NCBI RefSeq assembly: GCF_000022205.1
Contig: NC_012029.1
Span: 434,001-498,000, forward strand
DNA from: Halorubrum lacusprofundi ATCC 49239
GTDB lineage: Archaea; Halobacteriota; Halobacteria; Halobacteriales; Haloferacaceae
DNA: 64,000 nucleotides
Reading direction: 5' to 3'
Within the stretch, counting starts at the first letter, position 1. Each line of letters starts with the position of its first letter. A program made the translations under genes and the position numbers. Below are positions 52,394 through 61,496 of this stretch, piece after piece. Below the pieces are notes generated by a model that was not told the DNA's origin, did no database searches, and was given only the letters and a program-made list of their open reading frames with translations.

Positions 52394-53530
52394 TCAGTCG
52401 AGCACGTCGACCCCGGTGAACTCGAACCGGGCGCCGCCGCCCGCGGCGTCGGTGACGCGCACGTCCCAGCCGTGAGCCGTCGCGACGGCCTCGACGATTT
52501 CGAGGCCGAACCCGGTCCCGTCGTCGCTCGTGGTGTACCCCGTCTCGAACACCGTCTCGCGGTCGCTCTCGGGGATCCCCCGGCCGTCGTCGGCGACGTA
52601 GAAGCCCCCCTCGACGTCGCCGACCGTCACCGTGACGTCCTCGCCGGCGTGCACGACCGCGTCGCCGGGCTCTGCCCGGCTGCTCGTGGAATGGTTCGAA
52701 AACTCCGTCTCGGAGTTTTCGTCATCGCGAGAGACGGTATCGCCGTCTCTCGAACGACCGTGTTCCACGCTGTTCCGCATGAGGTTCTCGACGAGCTGTC
52801 TGAGTCGGCTCCGGTCCGCGCGGATCGCGCGGTCGGTCTCGATCCGGAGCGAGGCCGCTGCGGTCTCGACGCTCTCCCAGCACACCTCCGCGAGTTCGCG
52901 GAGGGGAACCCGCTCCGTCTCCTCGACGCCCTCGCCGTCACGGGCGAGCGTCAGGAGGTCGTCGATGAGCGCCGCCATTCGCTCGTGGGCGTTGGCGACG
53001 ACCTCCAGGTGCTCGGAGTCGTACTCCTCGCGGGCGAGGTCCAGCCGCCCCTGCGCGACGTTGAGGGGGTTCCGGAGGTCGTGCGAGACGATGCTCGCGA
53101 ACTCCTCGAGCCGTTCGTTCTTGCGGCGGAGCGCCTCCTCGCGCCGCTTCCGCTCGCGGACGTCTCGGATGACGCCGACGCGGTTCAGCTCCTCGCCTTC
53201 CTCGCCGGTCACCCTGTTGAAGCGCATCTCCGCTGGGAATCGCTCCCCGTCTGCCGTGAGGAACTCGTACTCGACCATGCCGACGTCGCGATCGCCCGCG
53301 GCCATCTCGTTGCGGACCTGTGTGGCCTTCTCCGCGGTTTCCTCCGTGACCCAGTCGTAGATATCCGTCCCCAGCAGCGCCTCGCGACTCACGCCCTTCA
53401 TCTCGGCATACCGATCGTTGACGTACGCGATGGTTCCGTCGGGACGGACGGCGTAGACGGCGTCATCGAGCGAATCGAGAATCGTCTCGTACCGTCGTAA
53501 CTCCCTGTCCCGAGGTGACCCTTCCGTCAT
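52394..53530 (-). CDS. PAS-domain sensor histidine kinase
   Basis: 378 residues. One PAS domain (about 12-130, TILDSLDDAVYAVRPDGTIAYVNDRYAEM and FLTADGERFPAEMRFNRVTGEEGEEL), a HisKA-type dimer helix with the phospho-acceptor His in IVSHDLRNPLNVAQGRLDL, and a HATPase domain with N-box LMRNSVEHG, G1 DDGRGIPESD and G2 GTGFGLEIV. Soluble, with no receiver domain or response-regulator gene next to it, as for many haloarchaeal orphan kinases. A repeat-rich stretch near residue 265-285 may be an acidic loop. Confidence 0.9.
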   Translation of the reverse strand: MTEGSPRDRELRRYETILDSLDDAVYAVRPDGTIAYVNDRYAEMKGVSREALLGTDIYDWVTEETAEKATQVRNEMAAGDRDVGMVEYEFLTADGERFPAEMRFNRVTGEEGEELNRVGVIRDVRERKRREEALRRKNERLEEFASIVSHDLRNPLNVAQGRLDLAREEYDSEHLEVVANAHERMAALIDDLLTLARDGEGVEETERVPLRELAEVCWESVETAAASLRIETDRAIRADRSRLRQLVENLMRNSVEHGRSRDGDTVSRDDENSETEFSNHSTSSRAEPGDAVVHAGEDVTVTVGDVEGGFYVADDGRGIPESDRETVFETGYTTSDDGTGFGLEIVEAVATAHGWDVRVTDAAGGGARFEFTGVDVLD

Positions 53531-53701
53531 AGCGTCTCTTGGACGCTCGTTTCAGCCGTTCAGTAATAAATGGGCCGTCGTGGTCGTCGATCGAGTGGCC
53601 GTCTCTCGGTCGCCCGCGACTCGCCCGCTCATCTCGCCGGGAAGAGCCTGATTCCCGCGCGAATTCGGTGTGTTTTCGTCGGCCCGCACCGACGATATCG
53701 T

Positions 53702-54079
53702 ATGGAGTACCAACCGGGCGTGTGCAACATCGGACCGGCCCAACAGCGACGGCGGCTCCTCCTCGGCGTCGGGTCGCTGCTGCTCGCGGTCGTCACCGTC
53801 GCCGTGATCCTCGCGATGGGGTGGCCGCGCTGGACGCTAATCGCCTCGCTGTTCCCGCTGTACGGCGCCGCGATGGGCTACTTCCAGTACCGCGAGCGGT
53901 TCTGCGTCGGCTTCGCGGGGATCGGCGTCTTCGACGTCGGTGACGGGACCAACCGGGTGCAAGATGAGGCGGCGCTCGAAGCGGACCGCCGACGCGCGGT
54001 GCGGCTGAACACGAAATCGCTGGCCGTCGGGGCGGTCGGATCGTTGGTGATCTACGGCGTGTCACTTGTGGTTTTATAA
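53702..54079 (+). CDS. Small membrane protein with three helices
   Basis: 125 residues starting MEYQPGVCNIGPAQQRRRLL. Two helices (18-36 and 44-62) are followed by a cysteine-containing loop (FCVGFAGIGVFDVG) and a C-terminal helix (107-124). Conserved-looking Cys at 8 and 71 might bind metal. No known family. Begins 171 bp after the divergent histidine-kinase gene. Function unknown. Confidence 0.68.
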   Translation: MEYQPGVCNIGPAQQRRRLLLGVGSLLLAVVTVAVILAMGWPRWTLIASLFPLYGAAMGYFQYRERFCVGFAGIGVFDVGDGTNRVQDEAALEADRRRAVRLNTKSLAVGAVGSLVIYGVSLVVL

Positions 54080-54119
54080 GTTGTTAGCGGGCGTGTCGTG
54101 AGTTCCGCTACGTACTCGA

Positions 54120-54480
54120 TCGATCGTTTATACGTGGTTGCTGGCAGATCGACGGTGACCACCTCCAAAGCCCCAGTCGCCGAGGACGGCGCACGCTCGC
54201 TGTGCTCCTCACTCGGTCGCTACCGCTCCCTCGTTGCGGTGTCGCCGGCGGCAAAGCCGCCGGCTGCCCGTGGCGCGTAGCGCCACGCTGCTTACGTCAC
54301 CTGCGCCGTCCTCGGCGACTGCCCCTTTGAGTCCCACCCGCCCGCCAACCGCACAGCACCTCACTCCTCCCCAGCCTCGCCGCTCGCGCCCGAGGGGCGC
54401 TCGCGGCGTCCCTCGCACGCGCTCCTCGCGACCTGTCGGCCGCTCGGAGGCGCGCGCCACCGCACAGCACCGCAAGGCGT
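54120..54480 (+). repeat. Structured repeat copy F (complete, no 3' TATA)
   Basis: A TATA-like TTTATAC (54127-54133) is followed by CCAAAGCCCCAG. The variable stem pairs 54175-54193 with 54302-54320 in a perfect 19-bp duplex, and inside it lie hairpins such as GCCGGCGGC-AAA-GCCGCCGGC (54243-54263) and GTGGCGC/GCGCCAC (54270-54286) and the 35-nt block 54207-54241 that copy E shares exactly. CCCCTTTGAGTCCC (54322-54335) follows, then a GCCGC/GCGGC stem (54379-54383 with 54403-54407). The element ends near 54480, 80 bp before purL; no gene lies in 54080-54560. Confidence 0.87.
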
Positions 54481-54560
54481 GTCGCCGTCGATGTCGTGTC
54501 GAACCACACGAACGTGCACATAGAAAAGCATTAGAACCGGCTCGATAACCACGTAAGTGA

Positions 54561-56840
54561 ATGAGTCTGTCCGAGCCGGACCACGAGCTCGTCGTCGCGG
54601 AGCTCGGCCGGGAACCGACGGCGGCCGAGGTCGCGCTGTTCGAGAACCTCTGGAGCGAGCACTGCGCGTACCGCTCCTCGCGGCCTCTGCTGTCGGCGTT
54701 CGAGAGCGAGGGCGACCAAGTCGTCGTCGGCCCCGGCGACGACGCGGCGGTCCTCGCGCTGCCCGAGCCGGACGCCGCGGACACGCCCGCGGCGGAGCGC
54801 GACGCCGACGATTACGGCGATCAGTACGTCACCTTCGGCGTCGAGAGCCACAACCACCCCTCCTTCGTCGACCCGGTCGACGGCGCGGCCACCGGGGTCG
54901 GCGGCATCGTCCGCGACACGATGTCGATGGGCGCGTACCCGATCGCCCTACTCGACTCGCTGTACTTCGGCGGCTTCGACCGCGAGCGCTCGCGGTACCT
55001 CTTCGAGGGCGTCGTGGAGGGCATCTCCCACTACGGCAACTGCATCGGGGTGCCCACCGTCGGCGGCAGCGTCGCCTTCCACGACGGGTACGAGGGGAAC
55101 CCCCTCGTCAACGTCGCCTGCGTCGGTCTCACGAACGAAGACCGGCTCGTGACCGCGACCGCACAGGAGCCCGGCAACACCCTGATGCTCGTCGGCAACG
55201 GCACCGGTCGCGACGGGCTCGGCGGCGCCTCCTTCGCCTCTGAGGACCTCGCCGAGGACGCCGAGACCGAGGACCGCCCCGCGGTGCAGGTGGGCGACCC
55301 CTACGCCGAAAAGCGGCTGATCGAGTGCAACGAGGCGCTGGTCGACGAGGACCTGGTCCTGTCGGCCCGCGACCTCGGCGCGGCGGGCCTCGGCGGCGCC
55401 TCCTCCGAACTCGTCGCGAAGGGCGGGCTCGGCGCCCGACTCGACCTCGACAGCGTCCACCAGCGCGAGCCGAACATGAACGCGATGGAGATCCTGCTCG
55501 CCGAGAGCCAAGAGCGGATGTGCTACGAGGTCGCGCCGGAGGACGTGGCGCGCGTCGAGGCGCTCGCCGAGCGGTTCGACCTCGGCTGCTCCGTCATCGG
55601 CGAGGTGACCGACGGGAACTACGTCTGCGAGTTCGCGGGCGCCGGGAAGGGCGAGGACGATGCGGACGACTCCGACGCGGAGTCCGAGGTCGTCGTCGAC
55701 GTGGACGCCGAGTACCTCGCCGACGGCGCCCCGATGAACGACCTCGCGAGCGAGTCCCCGACCCAGCCTGACCGAGACCTCCCGGACCCCGAACCGTCCC
55801 TCGACGAGGCGGTCGAATCGGTCGTCTCGGCCCCCTCGACCGCGAGCAAGCGCTGGGTGTACCGCCAGTACGACCACGAGGTCGGTGTTCGAACCGCGAT
55901 GAAACCCGGCGACGACGCCGCAATCATGGCGATCCGAGAAACAGCGTCGACCGACGCGGCCGACCTCGCCCCGGCCGATCAGGGCGTCGGTCTCGCGCTC
56001 TCGTCGGGCGCGAACCCGAACTGGACTGAGACCGACCCCTACGAGGGCGCCCGCGCCGTCGCCCTCGAAAACGCGACCAACCTCGCCGCAAAGGGCGCGG
56101 TCCCGCTGGCCGCAGTCGACTGCCTCAACGGCGGCAACCCGGAGAAGCCCGAGGTGTACGGCGGCTTCAAAGGGATCGTCGACGGGCTCGCCGACGCCTG
56201 CGCCGACCTCGACGCCCCGGTGGTCGGGGGCAACGTCTCGCTGTACAACGACAGCGTCGAGGGGCCGATCCCGCCGACGCCGACCCTCGCGCTGATCGGC
56301 ACCAGAAAGGGGTACAACGCGCCGCCTGCCGCCCTCGACGCCGACAGCGCGGGCGACTCAGAACTCCTACTGATCGGCGCCGGCGGCGCCGACGGCGGCG
56401 CGCTCGGCGGCTCCGAGTACCTCGCGCAGGCCGGGGGAACAGACCGGTTCCCGACGCTGCCGGACACGGAGACCAAGAGTCTTGCCGACCGCGTCGCGTC
56501 GCTCGCAGCGGTCGCCCGCCACGAATCGACGTTCGCGACCCACGACGTGAGCGACGGCGGGCTCGCCGTCGCGCTCGCGGAACTCGTGACTGACGCGGCG
56601 GGCGCCGACGTGACCCTCCCCGACCGCGTGGCCGTCTTCGAGGAGACGCCCGGCCGCCTCGTCGTCCAGACGACTGACCCCGAGGCAGTCGCCGAACTCG
56701 CCGGCGAGCTACCCGTTCTCCGGCTCGGTGAGGTGACGACCGACGGGGCGCTCTCGCTCTCAGTCGGCGACGACGAGACCGCGTTCGACGCCGACACGAT
56801 CCGGGAGCTCCGGGGCGTCATCGACCGCGAACTCGCCTGA
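54561..56840 (+). CDS. purL: Phosphoribosylformylglycinamidine synthase II (PurL, small type)
   Basis: 759 residues. Fourth step of purine synthesis, ATP-dependent amidation of FGAR with PurQ and PurS supplied elsewhere. FGAMS-type motifs include [16 protein letters not shown] at the N-terminus, the PGDDAAV block, GDKLTKIP-like [24 protein letters not shown] and GGNVSLYND. Two repeated AIR-synthase-like halves are visible. The ATG at 54561 follows the structured repeat directly, with no TATA box close by, so expression may depend on the leader or the repeat. Confidence 0.95.
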   Translation: MSLSEPDHELVVAELGREPTAAEVALFENLWSEHCAYRSSRPLLSAFESEGDQVVVGPGDDAAVLALPEPDAADTPAAERDADDYGDQYVTFGVESHNHPSFVDPVDGAATGVGGIVRDTMSMGAYPIALLDSLYFGGFDRERSRYLFEGVVEGISHYGNCIGVPTVGGSVAFHDGYEGNPLVNVACVGLTNEDRLVTATAQEPGNTLMLVGNGTGRDGLGGASFASEDLAEDAETEDRPAVQVGDPYAEKRLIECNEALVDEDLVLSARDLGAAGLGGASSELVAKGGLGARLDLDSVHQREPNMNAMEILLAESQERMCYEVAPEDVARVEALAERFDLGCSVIGEVTDGNYVCEFAGAGKGEDDADDSDAESEVVVDVDAEYLADGAPMNDLASESPTQPDRDLPDPEPSLDEAVESVVSAPSTASKRWVYRQYDHEVGVRTAMKPGDDAAIMAIRETASTDAADLAPADQGVGLALSSGANPNWTETDPYEGARAVALENATNLAAKGAVPLAAVDCLNGGNPEKPEVYGGFKGIVDGLADACADLDAPVVGGNVSLYNDSVEGPIPPTPTLALIGTRKGYNAPPAALDADSAGDSELLLIGAGGADGGALGGSEYLAQAGGTDRFPTLPDTETKSLADRVASLAAVARHESTFATHDVSDGGLAVALAELVTDAAGADVTLPDRVAVFEETPGRLVVQTTDPEAVAELAGELPVLRLGEVTTDGALSLSVGDDETAFDADTIRELRGVIDRELA

Positions 56841-56918
56841 ATCGGTTTCGTCGACCAACAACCAGCCGAGCCGCTCATCGCTCCTCACGTTATCGCCGAG
56901 GGGGAGCGAGCGATACGC

Positions 56919-56936
56919 TTTTAGGTTTTCCTAAAA
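56919..56936. promoter_or_regulatory. Iron-box-like dyad (DtxR/SirR type)
   Basis: TTTTAGGTTTTCCTAAAA, an 18-bp perfect inverted repeat. Its core TTAGG-N4-CCTAA is the form bound by DtxR/IdeR-type metal regulators, including haloarchaeal Idr/SirR. It overlaps the likely TATA (CCTAAAATAC) 50 nt before the ATG at 56987, consistent with iron-dependent repression of the ABC ATPase. Confidence 0.6.
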
Positions 56937-56986
56937 TACATAGTCTCAGTTACGGGACGCCGGCCGGTCCGGCGCTCGACACATCG

Positions 56987-58156
56987 ATGGCTCACACGCA
57001 ATCAGTCAAACCGACACAGTCGGCTGGGGACGCAAGCGAGTCGCCCGCAGAAGCGAACGAATCGCACGCCGGCGCGACCGAGTCGGCCACCGACGCGTCG
57101 CCGGATCCGGTGTTGTCGCTGTCGGGGGTGACGAAGGAATTCGGCCCGGAGACCGCCGTCGACGGCGTGTCACTCGACGTCAATCCGGGAGAGTTGCTCA
57201 CCTTCCTCGGGCCGTCCGGCTGCGGGAAGACGACGACGCTCCGGACCATTGCCGGGTTAGAGGAACCGACCGAGGGACAGATTACGCTCGGCGACGAGAC
57301 CGTCTCCGGCGACGGTGCGTTCGTCCCCCCCGAACAGCGCGATGTCGGGATCGTCTTCCAGAACTTCGCGCTGTTTCCCCACCTCACCGTCCGGGAGAAC
57401 ATCGCGTTCGGGCTCGGCGACGGCGCGGACGCGACCGCAGACCGCGTCGACGAGATGCTCGACCTCGTCGATCTGCCCGAACACGGCGAGAAGACGCCGG
57501 ACCAGCTCTCCGGTGGGCAGAAACAACGCGTCGCACTCGCGCGGTCGCTCGCGCCGGAGCCCGACGTGCTCCTCCTCGACGAGCCGTTCTCGAACCTCGA
57601 CGTGCGGCTCCGCGTCGAGATGCGCGAGGAAGTCCGCCAGATCCTGAAAGCGGCCGGCGTCACCGCGGTTTCCGTCACCCACGACCAGGAGGAGGCGCTC
57701 TCCATCTCTGACCGCGTCGCCGTGATGAACGAGGGACAGATCGAGCAGGTCGGCCGCCCCGAATCGGTGTTCGAGCGCCCCGAGTCGAAGTTCGTCGCCT
57801 CCTTCCTCGGGCGGGCGTCGTTCCTCGAAGGGCACCTCCGCGACGGGAAAGTCGAGACCGGAATCGGCCGGTTCGACGCCGTCACGCTGGAGGGCTACGA
57901 CACCGTCTACGACGGGACGCCAGTCGACGTGCTCGTGCGCCCCGACGACCTACGGGCGAGCCCCGCGAGCGCCGAGCTGGCCGACGGGACCATCGTCTCC
58001 CGGCAGTACGTCGGTCCCTCGTTCATCTACCGGGTCGAACTCGAGTCCGGGGACGTCGTCCACTGCCTCCACAACCACGTCGAGGAGTTCGACCTCGACG
58101 AATCGGTGGGCTTGGAGCTCACCGCCGATCACCCGCTGGCCTGGTACCCGCGGTAG
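56987..58156 (+). CDS. ABC transporter ATPase, ferric-iron/spermidine type with TOBE domain
   Basis: 389 residues. Nucleotide-binding domain: Walker A GPSGCGKTT near residue 76, signature LSGGQKQRVALARSLA near 180, Walker B VLLLDEPFSNLD and switch His in SVTHDQEEA. C-terminal TOBE domain from about 290 (FLEGHLRDGKVETGIG onward). The subfamily is FbpC/PotA/CysA-like; the iron-box dyad upstream favours ferric iron. It stands alone without permease or binding-protein genes, so it may serve transporters encoded elsewhere. A 40-residue acidic N-terminal leader is present. Confidence 0.87.
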   Translation: MAHTQSVKPTQSAGDASESPAEANESHAGATESATDASPDPVLSLSGVTKEFGPETAVDGVSLDVNPGELLTFLGPSGCGKTTTLRTIAGLEEPTEGQITLGDETVSGDGAFVPPEQRDVGIVFQNFALFPHLTVRENIAFGLGDGADATADRVDEMLDLVDLPEHGEKTPDQLSGGQKQRVALARSLAPEPDVLLLDEPFSNLDVRLRVEMREEVRQILKAAGVTAVSVTHDQEEALSISDRVAVMNEGQIEQVGRPESVFERPESKFVASFLGRASFLEGHLRDGKVETGIGRFDAVTLEGYDTVYDGTPVDVLVRPDDLRASPASAELADGTIVSRQYVGPSFIYRVELESGDVVHCLHNHVEEFDLDESVGLELTADHPLAWYPR

Positions 58157-58211
58157 GCGAGTCGCTGTCGGCTGTTCTCGATGACTATTAAACCGCGAGC
58201 GACGCCGTCGC

Positions 58212-58361
58212 TCAGAACGTGAACAGGAACGGAATGACGTACGCGACGAGCAGACCGACGAGGAGCACGGCCGCGCCGATGCCGACCTCGCGGCTGCCGA
58301 ACCTTTGCATGGGAGAGGTCACGCGTTTGTCCGGATCGGGCTCGTGGGAGTGGTCGTCCAT
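58212..58361 (-). CDS. Very small membrane protein, unknown
   Basis: 49 residues read directly from the minus strand: MDDHSHEPDPDKRVTSPMQR, then FGSREVGIGAAVLLVGLLV and a membrane helix ending AYVIPFLFTF. The acidic, histidine-containing head and single C-terminal helix are typical of small haloarchaeal membrane proteins. ATG at 58361, TGA at 58214-58212. Too short for many gene callers. Function unknown. Confidence 0.65.
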   Translation of the reverse strand: MDDHSHEPDPDKRVTSPMQRFGSREVGIGAAVLLVGLLVAYVIPFLFTF

Positions 58362-58475
58362 GTGTGGGGATCGGTACGGGAGACACATAAGGGCATCTGA
58401 ACGGCTCGAGGACGACTTGACGCGATCGGGACCAGAGTAAAATCTCAGGATAAACGAGACCGACGTAGCTGGATC

Positions 58476-59273
58476 TTAGTCGTCCTCACTGGCCCCATCG
58501 CCATCGGCGTCACCGTTGTCCTCCCGAGTATATACGACCCCGCCGATCGTCAGCCGGGTAATTCCGCCACCGGCCCTGCCCGGTTGGAGAACGTCCGATC
58601 CATCGGTGGAAGTGATGGAGATACTTTCTGTGTTACCGTTGAGGTACACCGGAAGGTCACTAAACTCCCCGTAGATGTGAACTGCTCCGCCTCCGCTGTC
58701 GTTGCTTTCGCTCCCCACTCCGTTGTTCTCTTTAAAATCGACACGTATCGGTGAGACCGTAAACCTCCGAGTCTGTTCCACCGTCGTCCCGCCTGCGTTA
58801 CCGTAAAAGCCGAGTGTGATCGTAGCGGTGCCAGTATTATTCTTATCGAGATCGATATCACCGAAATCAACGCCGATCGACGCCGAGTGGCCGGGATCCA
58901 ACCCGCCGTCTCCGTCCGGGATCTCGTCGCGCAGGTCTTCTCCCTTCTCGATCGGGTCTTCGACATCGATCTCGATCCCTTCGAAATCACCCTCCGCTCC
59001 ATTGAGGGTCACGCCGAGTGCGAGTGGTGCGGTGAACTGGTTCGTCACCGTGAGAAAGCCGTTTCGGCCGTTTCCTTCTTCACCTGGACTAGCGTCCTTG
59101 TCGACCGGGACTACAGTTCTGTTCTGCTGTAACCCCAGATACGCGTTCTCGTCCTCGACGACGTTCACCGCCACGCCGCGCTTCGCCTCGACGCTACTGA
59201 ACGCGCCGGTGCCGATGCTCATCGCACCGGAGCTCGCCCCGCCGAGCAACAGGATGAGGTGTCGTCGTTTCAT
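58476..59273 (-). CDS. Secreted DUF1102-like surface protein (TasA-like?)
   Basis: 265 residues. N-terminal MKRRHLILLLGGASSGAMSIGTGAFSSVEAKRGVAV matches the pattern of the protein at 60427 (TGAF-S-V plus an R-V pair) and includes a twin-Arg-like, hydrophobic signal ending near residue 25. The rest is a beta-rich domain with VTNQFTAPLALGVTL and an Asp/Gly-rich C-terminal tail. DUF1102 proteins relate to archaeal bundling-pilus and TasA-type biofilm fibres; this is family knowledge and the assignment here is an inference. Transcribed toward the small gene at 58361. Confidence 0.75.
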   Translation of the reverse strand: MKRRHLILLLGGASSGAMSIGTGAFSSVEAKRGVAVNVVEDENAYLGLQQNRTVVPVDKDASPGEEGNGRNGFLTVTNQFTAPLALGVTLNGAEGDFEGIEIDVEDPIEKGEDLRDEIPDGDGGLDPGHSASIGVDFGDIDLDKNNTGTATITLGFYGNAGGTTVEQTRRFTVSPIRVDFKENNGVGSESNDSGGGAVHIYGEFSDLPVYLNGNTESISITSTDGSDVLQPGRAGGGITRLTIGGVVYTREDNGDADGDGASEDD

Positions 59274-59375
59274 TTGCGATGGCGTCTCACAGTTCGTTCA
59301 CCCTCCACAACGCGCTCTGACCCTATGGTTATACGGCGCCGGAACTCCCGTATGCGCCGCCTGAAACCCCGCTCC

Positions 59376-59958
59376 CTACGTCAGTTCCGGCGGTTCATCG
59401 GGTTCGCCGACCTTCATCTCCGCGGTGTAGTACTTGTGCGTGATCGCGGAGAACGCGAACGCGGACGACGATCGCGACCGTCCACGCGAACTCGGGCAAC
59501 AGGACGAACGGCCACGCGCCGAGCCACACCGCGCCGACGAGCGCGACGGCGACGCCCGAGAGGCCGAGGTAGTAGTCGCTCCACGGGATCTCCTTCCCCT
59601 CGACCACGTCCATGTACACGTCCACGTCGGTCATCGCGGGCATGGGCTCGACGATACCGCGGTTCTTGTTGAAGTCGACGACGCCCGCCTTGTCCATCTT
59701 CGGCAGGTGCGACTGCTGGAGCGCGGTGTACACGCGCTTGCGCTCGGTGCCGGTGATCTCCGCCGTCTCGATCCCGTTTTCCCAGGCGGCGATCTGCTCG
59801 GCCATGTCGCCGATCGCGATCGAGTCGTCCGCCTCGCGCTTCAACAGATGGACCGCGAACCGCCGGCGCTGATTGGACAACACGTCGAACAGCTCGTCCT
59901 CGGACACCTCCGTCGTCGGTTCGGTACCCCCCTCCACAATCTGCTGTACCGACGCCAT
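59376..59958 (-). pseudogene. HTH-domain membrane regulator with C-terminal frameshift (DUF7344-like)
   Basis: Starting at 59958 the frame gives a winged-helix domain (DELFDVLSNQRRRFAVHLLKRE to RKRVYTALQQSHLPKMDKAGVV) typical of haloarchaeal regulators, then two membrane helices (about residues 127-162). At 59463-59464 (GG on plus) the frame slips: removing one base gives the usual tail AFAFSAITHKYYTAEMK and a stop at 59378-59376. As read, it ends at 59395 with a basic out-of-frame tail. An assembly error or true frameshift are both possible; the DNA-binding half is intact. Confidence 0.75.
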
Positions 59959-60185
59959 TTCTGTCAGACACATATGAACACGCCAACATAAATCCCGCGG
60001 TTATGATAATCTGCTAAACTGTCTCGCCGTTCAAACAACGGCTTGCACAAGAGCGCTATTCTCCCTCAAAAACCGCCCTAAAACCGCAGAAACACGCGTT
60101 TGGGTGGGTCGGAGACGCCGAGATACGAATCGGCGTCTGTCAGATCTATTAGATCGAACAACATTGAGATCGCAACGATTGCCGG

Positions 60186-60299
60186 TTCAGGACGGGCCTG
60201 AACACGTTTCGAGCGGATTGCAGGTCGAGCCTGAAGCGATCGGATCGGGGTTCAGGGTCGGGCGGAACCCTCCGACCGGATCTTCAGTCCCGCCCGGAA
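60186..60299. promoter_or_regulatory. Four evenly spaced dyads in the divergent control region
   Basis: TTCAGG-N5-CCTGAA (60186-60202), TGCAGG-N5-CCTGAA (60219-60235), TTCAGG-N5-GCGGAA (60251-60267) and TTCAGT-N5-CCGGAA (60283-60299). Centres lie 32-33 bp apart, close to three DNA turns, so bound proteins would line up on one face. They lie 128-241 bp before the DUF1102 gene at 60427 and 228-341 bp before the regulator at 59958. The remaining part of the 468-bp spacer 59959-60426 shows no gene. Confidence 0.6.
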
Positions 60300-60426
60300 G
60301 TGTTTCTGCAAATTCATAACGATATGGGATAGGCCCCATGGGTGAAGTAGAGCGACCCCGGGTGACGCGGGATGTCGCGTCGTCGACGGCCCGCGGGTCG
60401 TGTGCGGACAACGAGGTTACACAACT

Positions 60427-61008
60427 ATGGCAAACCGACGCAAGTTCATCGCCGGACTGGGCGCATTGGCTACGGGTAGTGCGGCTGCAGTGGGTACGGG
60501 CGCGTTCACTAGTGTGAGCGCTGAGCGTTCAGTCACCATCGACACTGCGGACGACGCCTACGCGTTCCTCAGGCTGAACGAGCGCGGCGGCGGTGAACGC
60601 TCCGAGATTGACGGCGGCACTTTGGTGTTCAATATTCCCGGTGACGATGAGTCCGGGTATCCGAGTGAAAATCCGACGGACCCAGAAGGCCTCGGGACGG
60701 ACTCAGTCTACCGCTTCGGTGAGGATGCTGCCCACGACGAAGCTGGCTTGTTCGCCATCCGGAACCAAGGCACCCAACCAGTAAATGTGTACAGTACCCA
60801 AGAGACGACCGAAGGTGTGCCGTCGGTCACAATGTACAACGTCGATACCGGAAATCTGCTCACCGAGAGCAGTCCGTCGTCACAACTCGGTGTCGGATCT
60901 GCTCCACTCGTCTGCGGTCTAGAAATCGACACGCACGGTGTCCCCATTCGAGACGAAGAGTACGATGTCGATCTCACCATCAACGCAGTTGCTACCGGAG
61001 ACGACTGA
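60427..61008 (+). CDS. Secreted DUF1102 protein (TasA-like?)
   Basis: 193 residues. Signal region MANRRKFIAGLGALATGSAA with twin Arg (NRRKF), then GAFTSVSAERSVTIDTADDAYAFLRL, the N-terminal strand pattern shared with the proteins at 58476 and 61956. The mature protein is beta-rich with VYRFGEDAAHDEAGLFAIRNQGTQPVNVYS and one Cys near 164. Export is expected. Close relatives of this family polymerise into fibres; no signal peptidase SipW gene is present here. It is the likely main target of the dyad array upstream. Confidence 0.78.
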   Translation: MANRRKFIAGLGALATGSAAAVGTGAFTSVSAERSVTIDTADDAYAFLRLNERGGGERSEIDGGTLVFNIPGDDESGYPSENPTDPEGLGTDSVYRFGEDAAHDEAGLFAIRNQGTQPVNVYSTQETTEGVPSVTMYNVDTGNLLTESSPSSQLGVGSAPLVCGLEIDTHGVPIRDEEYDVDLTINAVATGDD

Positions 61009-61087
61009 CGGGCTAGGTTAGCGCGCGGTGTCGTCGATTATGTCGGCGGCCCGCGTTGCTCACTCGGCGGTCAGTTCCGAGTAATTA

Positions 61088-61475
61088 CTACTGCACCAGA
61101 TACGCCAGTACCTCCCGCGTGTTCAGCCGCGCTTCCGCCTCGGTCTTTTCCTCTCTCCACACCTCCGCACCAGCCATCTCGGCGGCGTGCAAAGCGAAGT
61201 GCTCGATCACCGCTTCACCGCCCTCCAACACCGCCTGCTTCCGCCGCACTGCTCCGACCCACTCCATCAGCGTGCGCTTGTACCCCTGCAATATCTCGGC
61301 GTCGTACTCCCCCAGCCCGAAGTGCGCGAACTCCAGGATCTCCGGCTCCGGATTGGCGATCGTCGACGCGTCCCGCCGGACCTGATCAAGCTCGGACTGC
61401 GGCAGCGGGCTGGTCTCACTACTGTCACTGCTCGCCGACGGCGTCCTTGATACCGGCGATGAGTCGATCGGCCAT
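61088..61475 (-). pseudogene. Frameshifted small helical protein
   Basis: From ATG 61475 the frame reads MADRLIAGIKDAVGEQ then a stop; a one-base shift near 61428 gives a continuous helical protein to a stop at 61088 (DSSETSPLPQSELDQVRR; GLGEYDAEILQGYKRT; EVLAYLVQ at the end), about 128 residues overall. The downstream part alone could start from TTG at 61291 (67 residues). No family is recognised. The short element at 61497 lies only 21 bp upstream of the start and may have disturbed its promoter. Confidence 0.5.
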
Positions 61476-61496
61476 TTTTCATTTTGGTTCGTTTAC

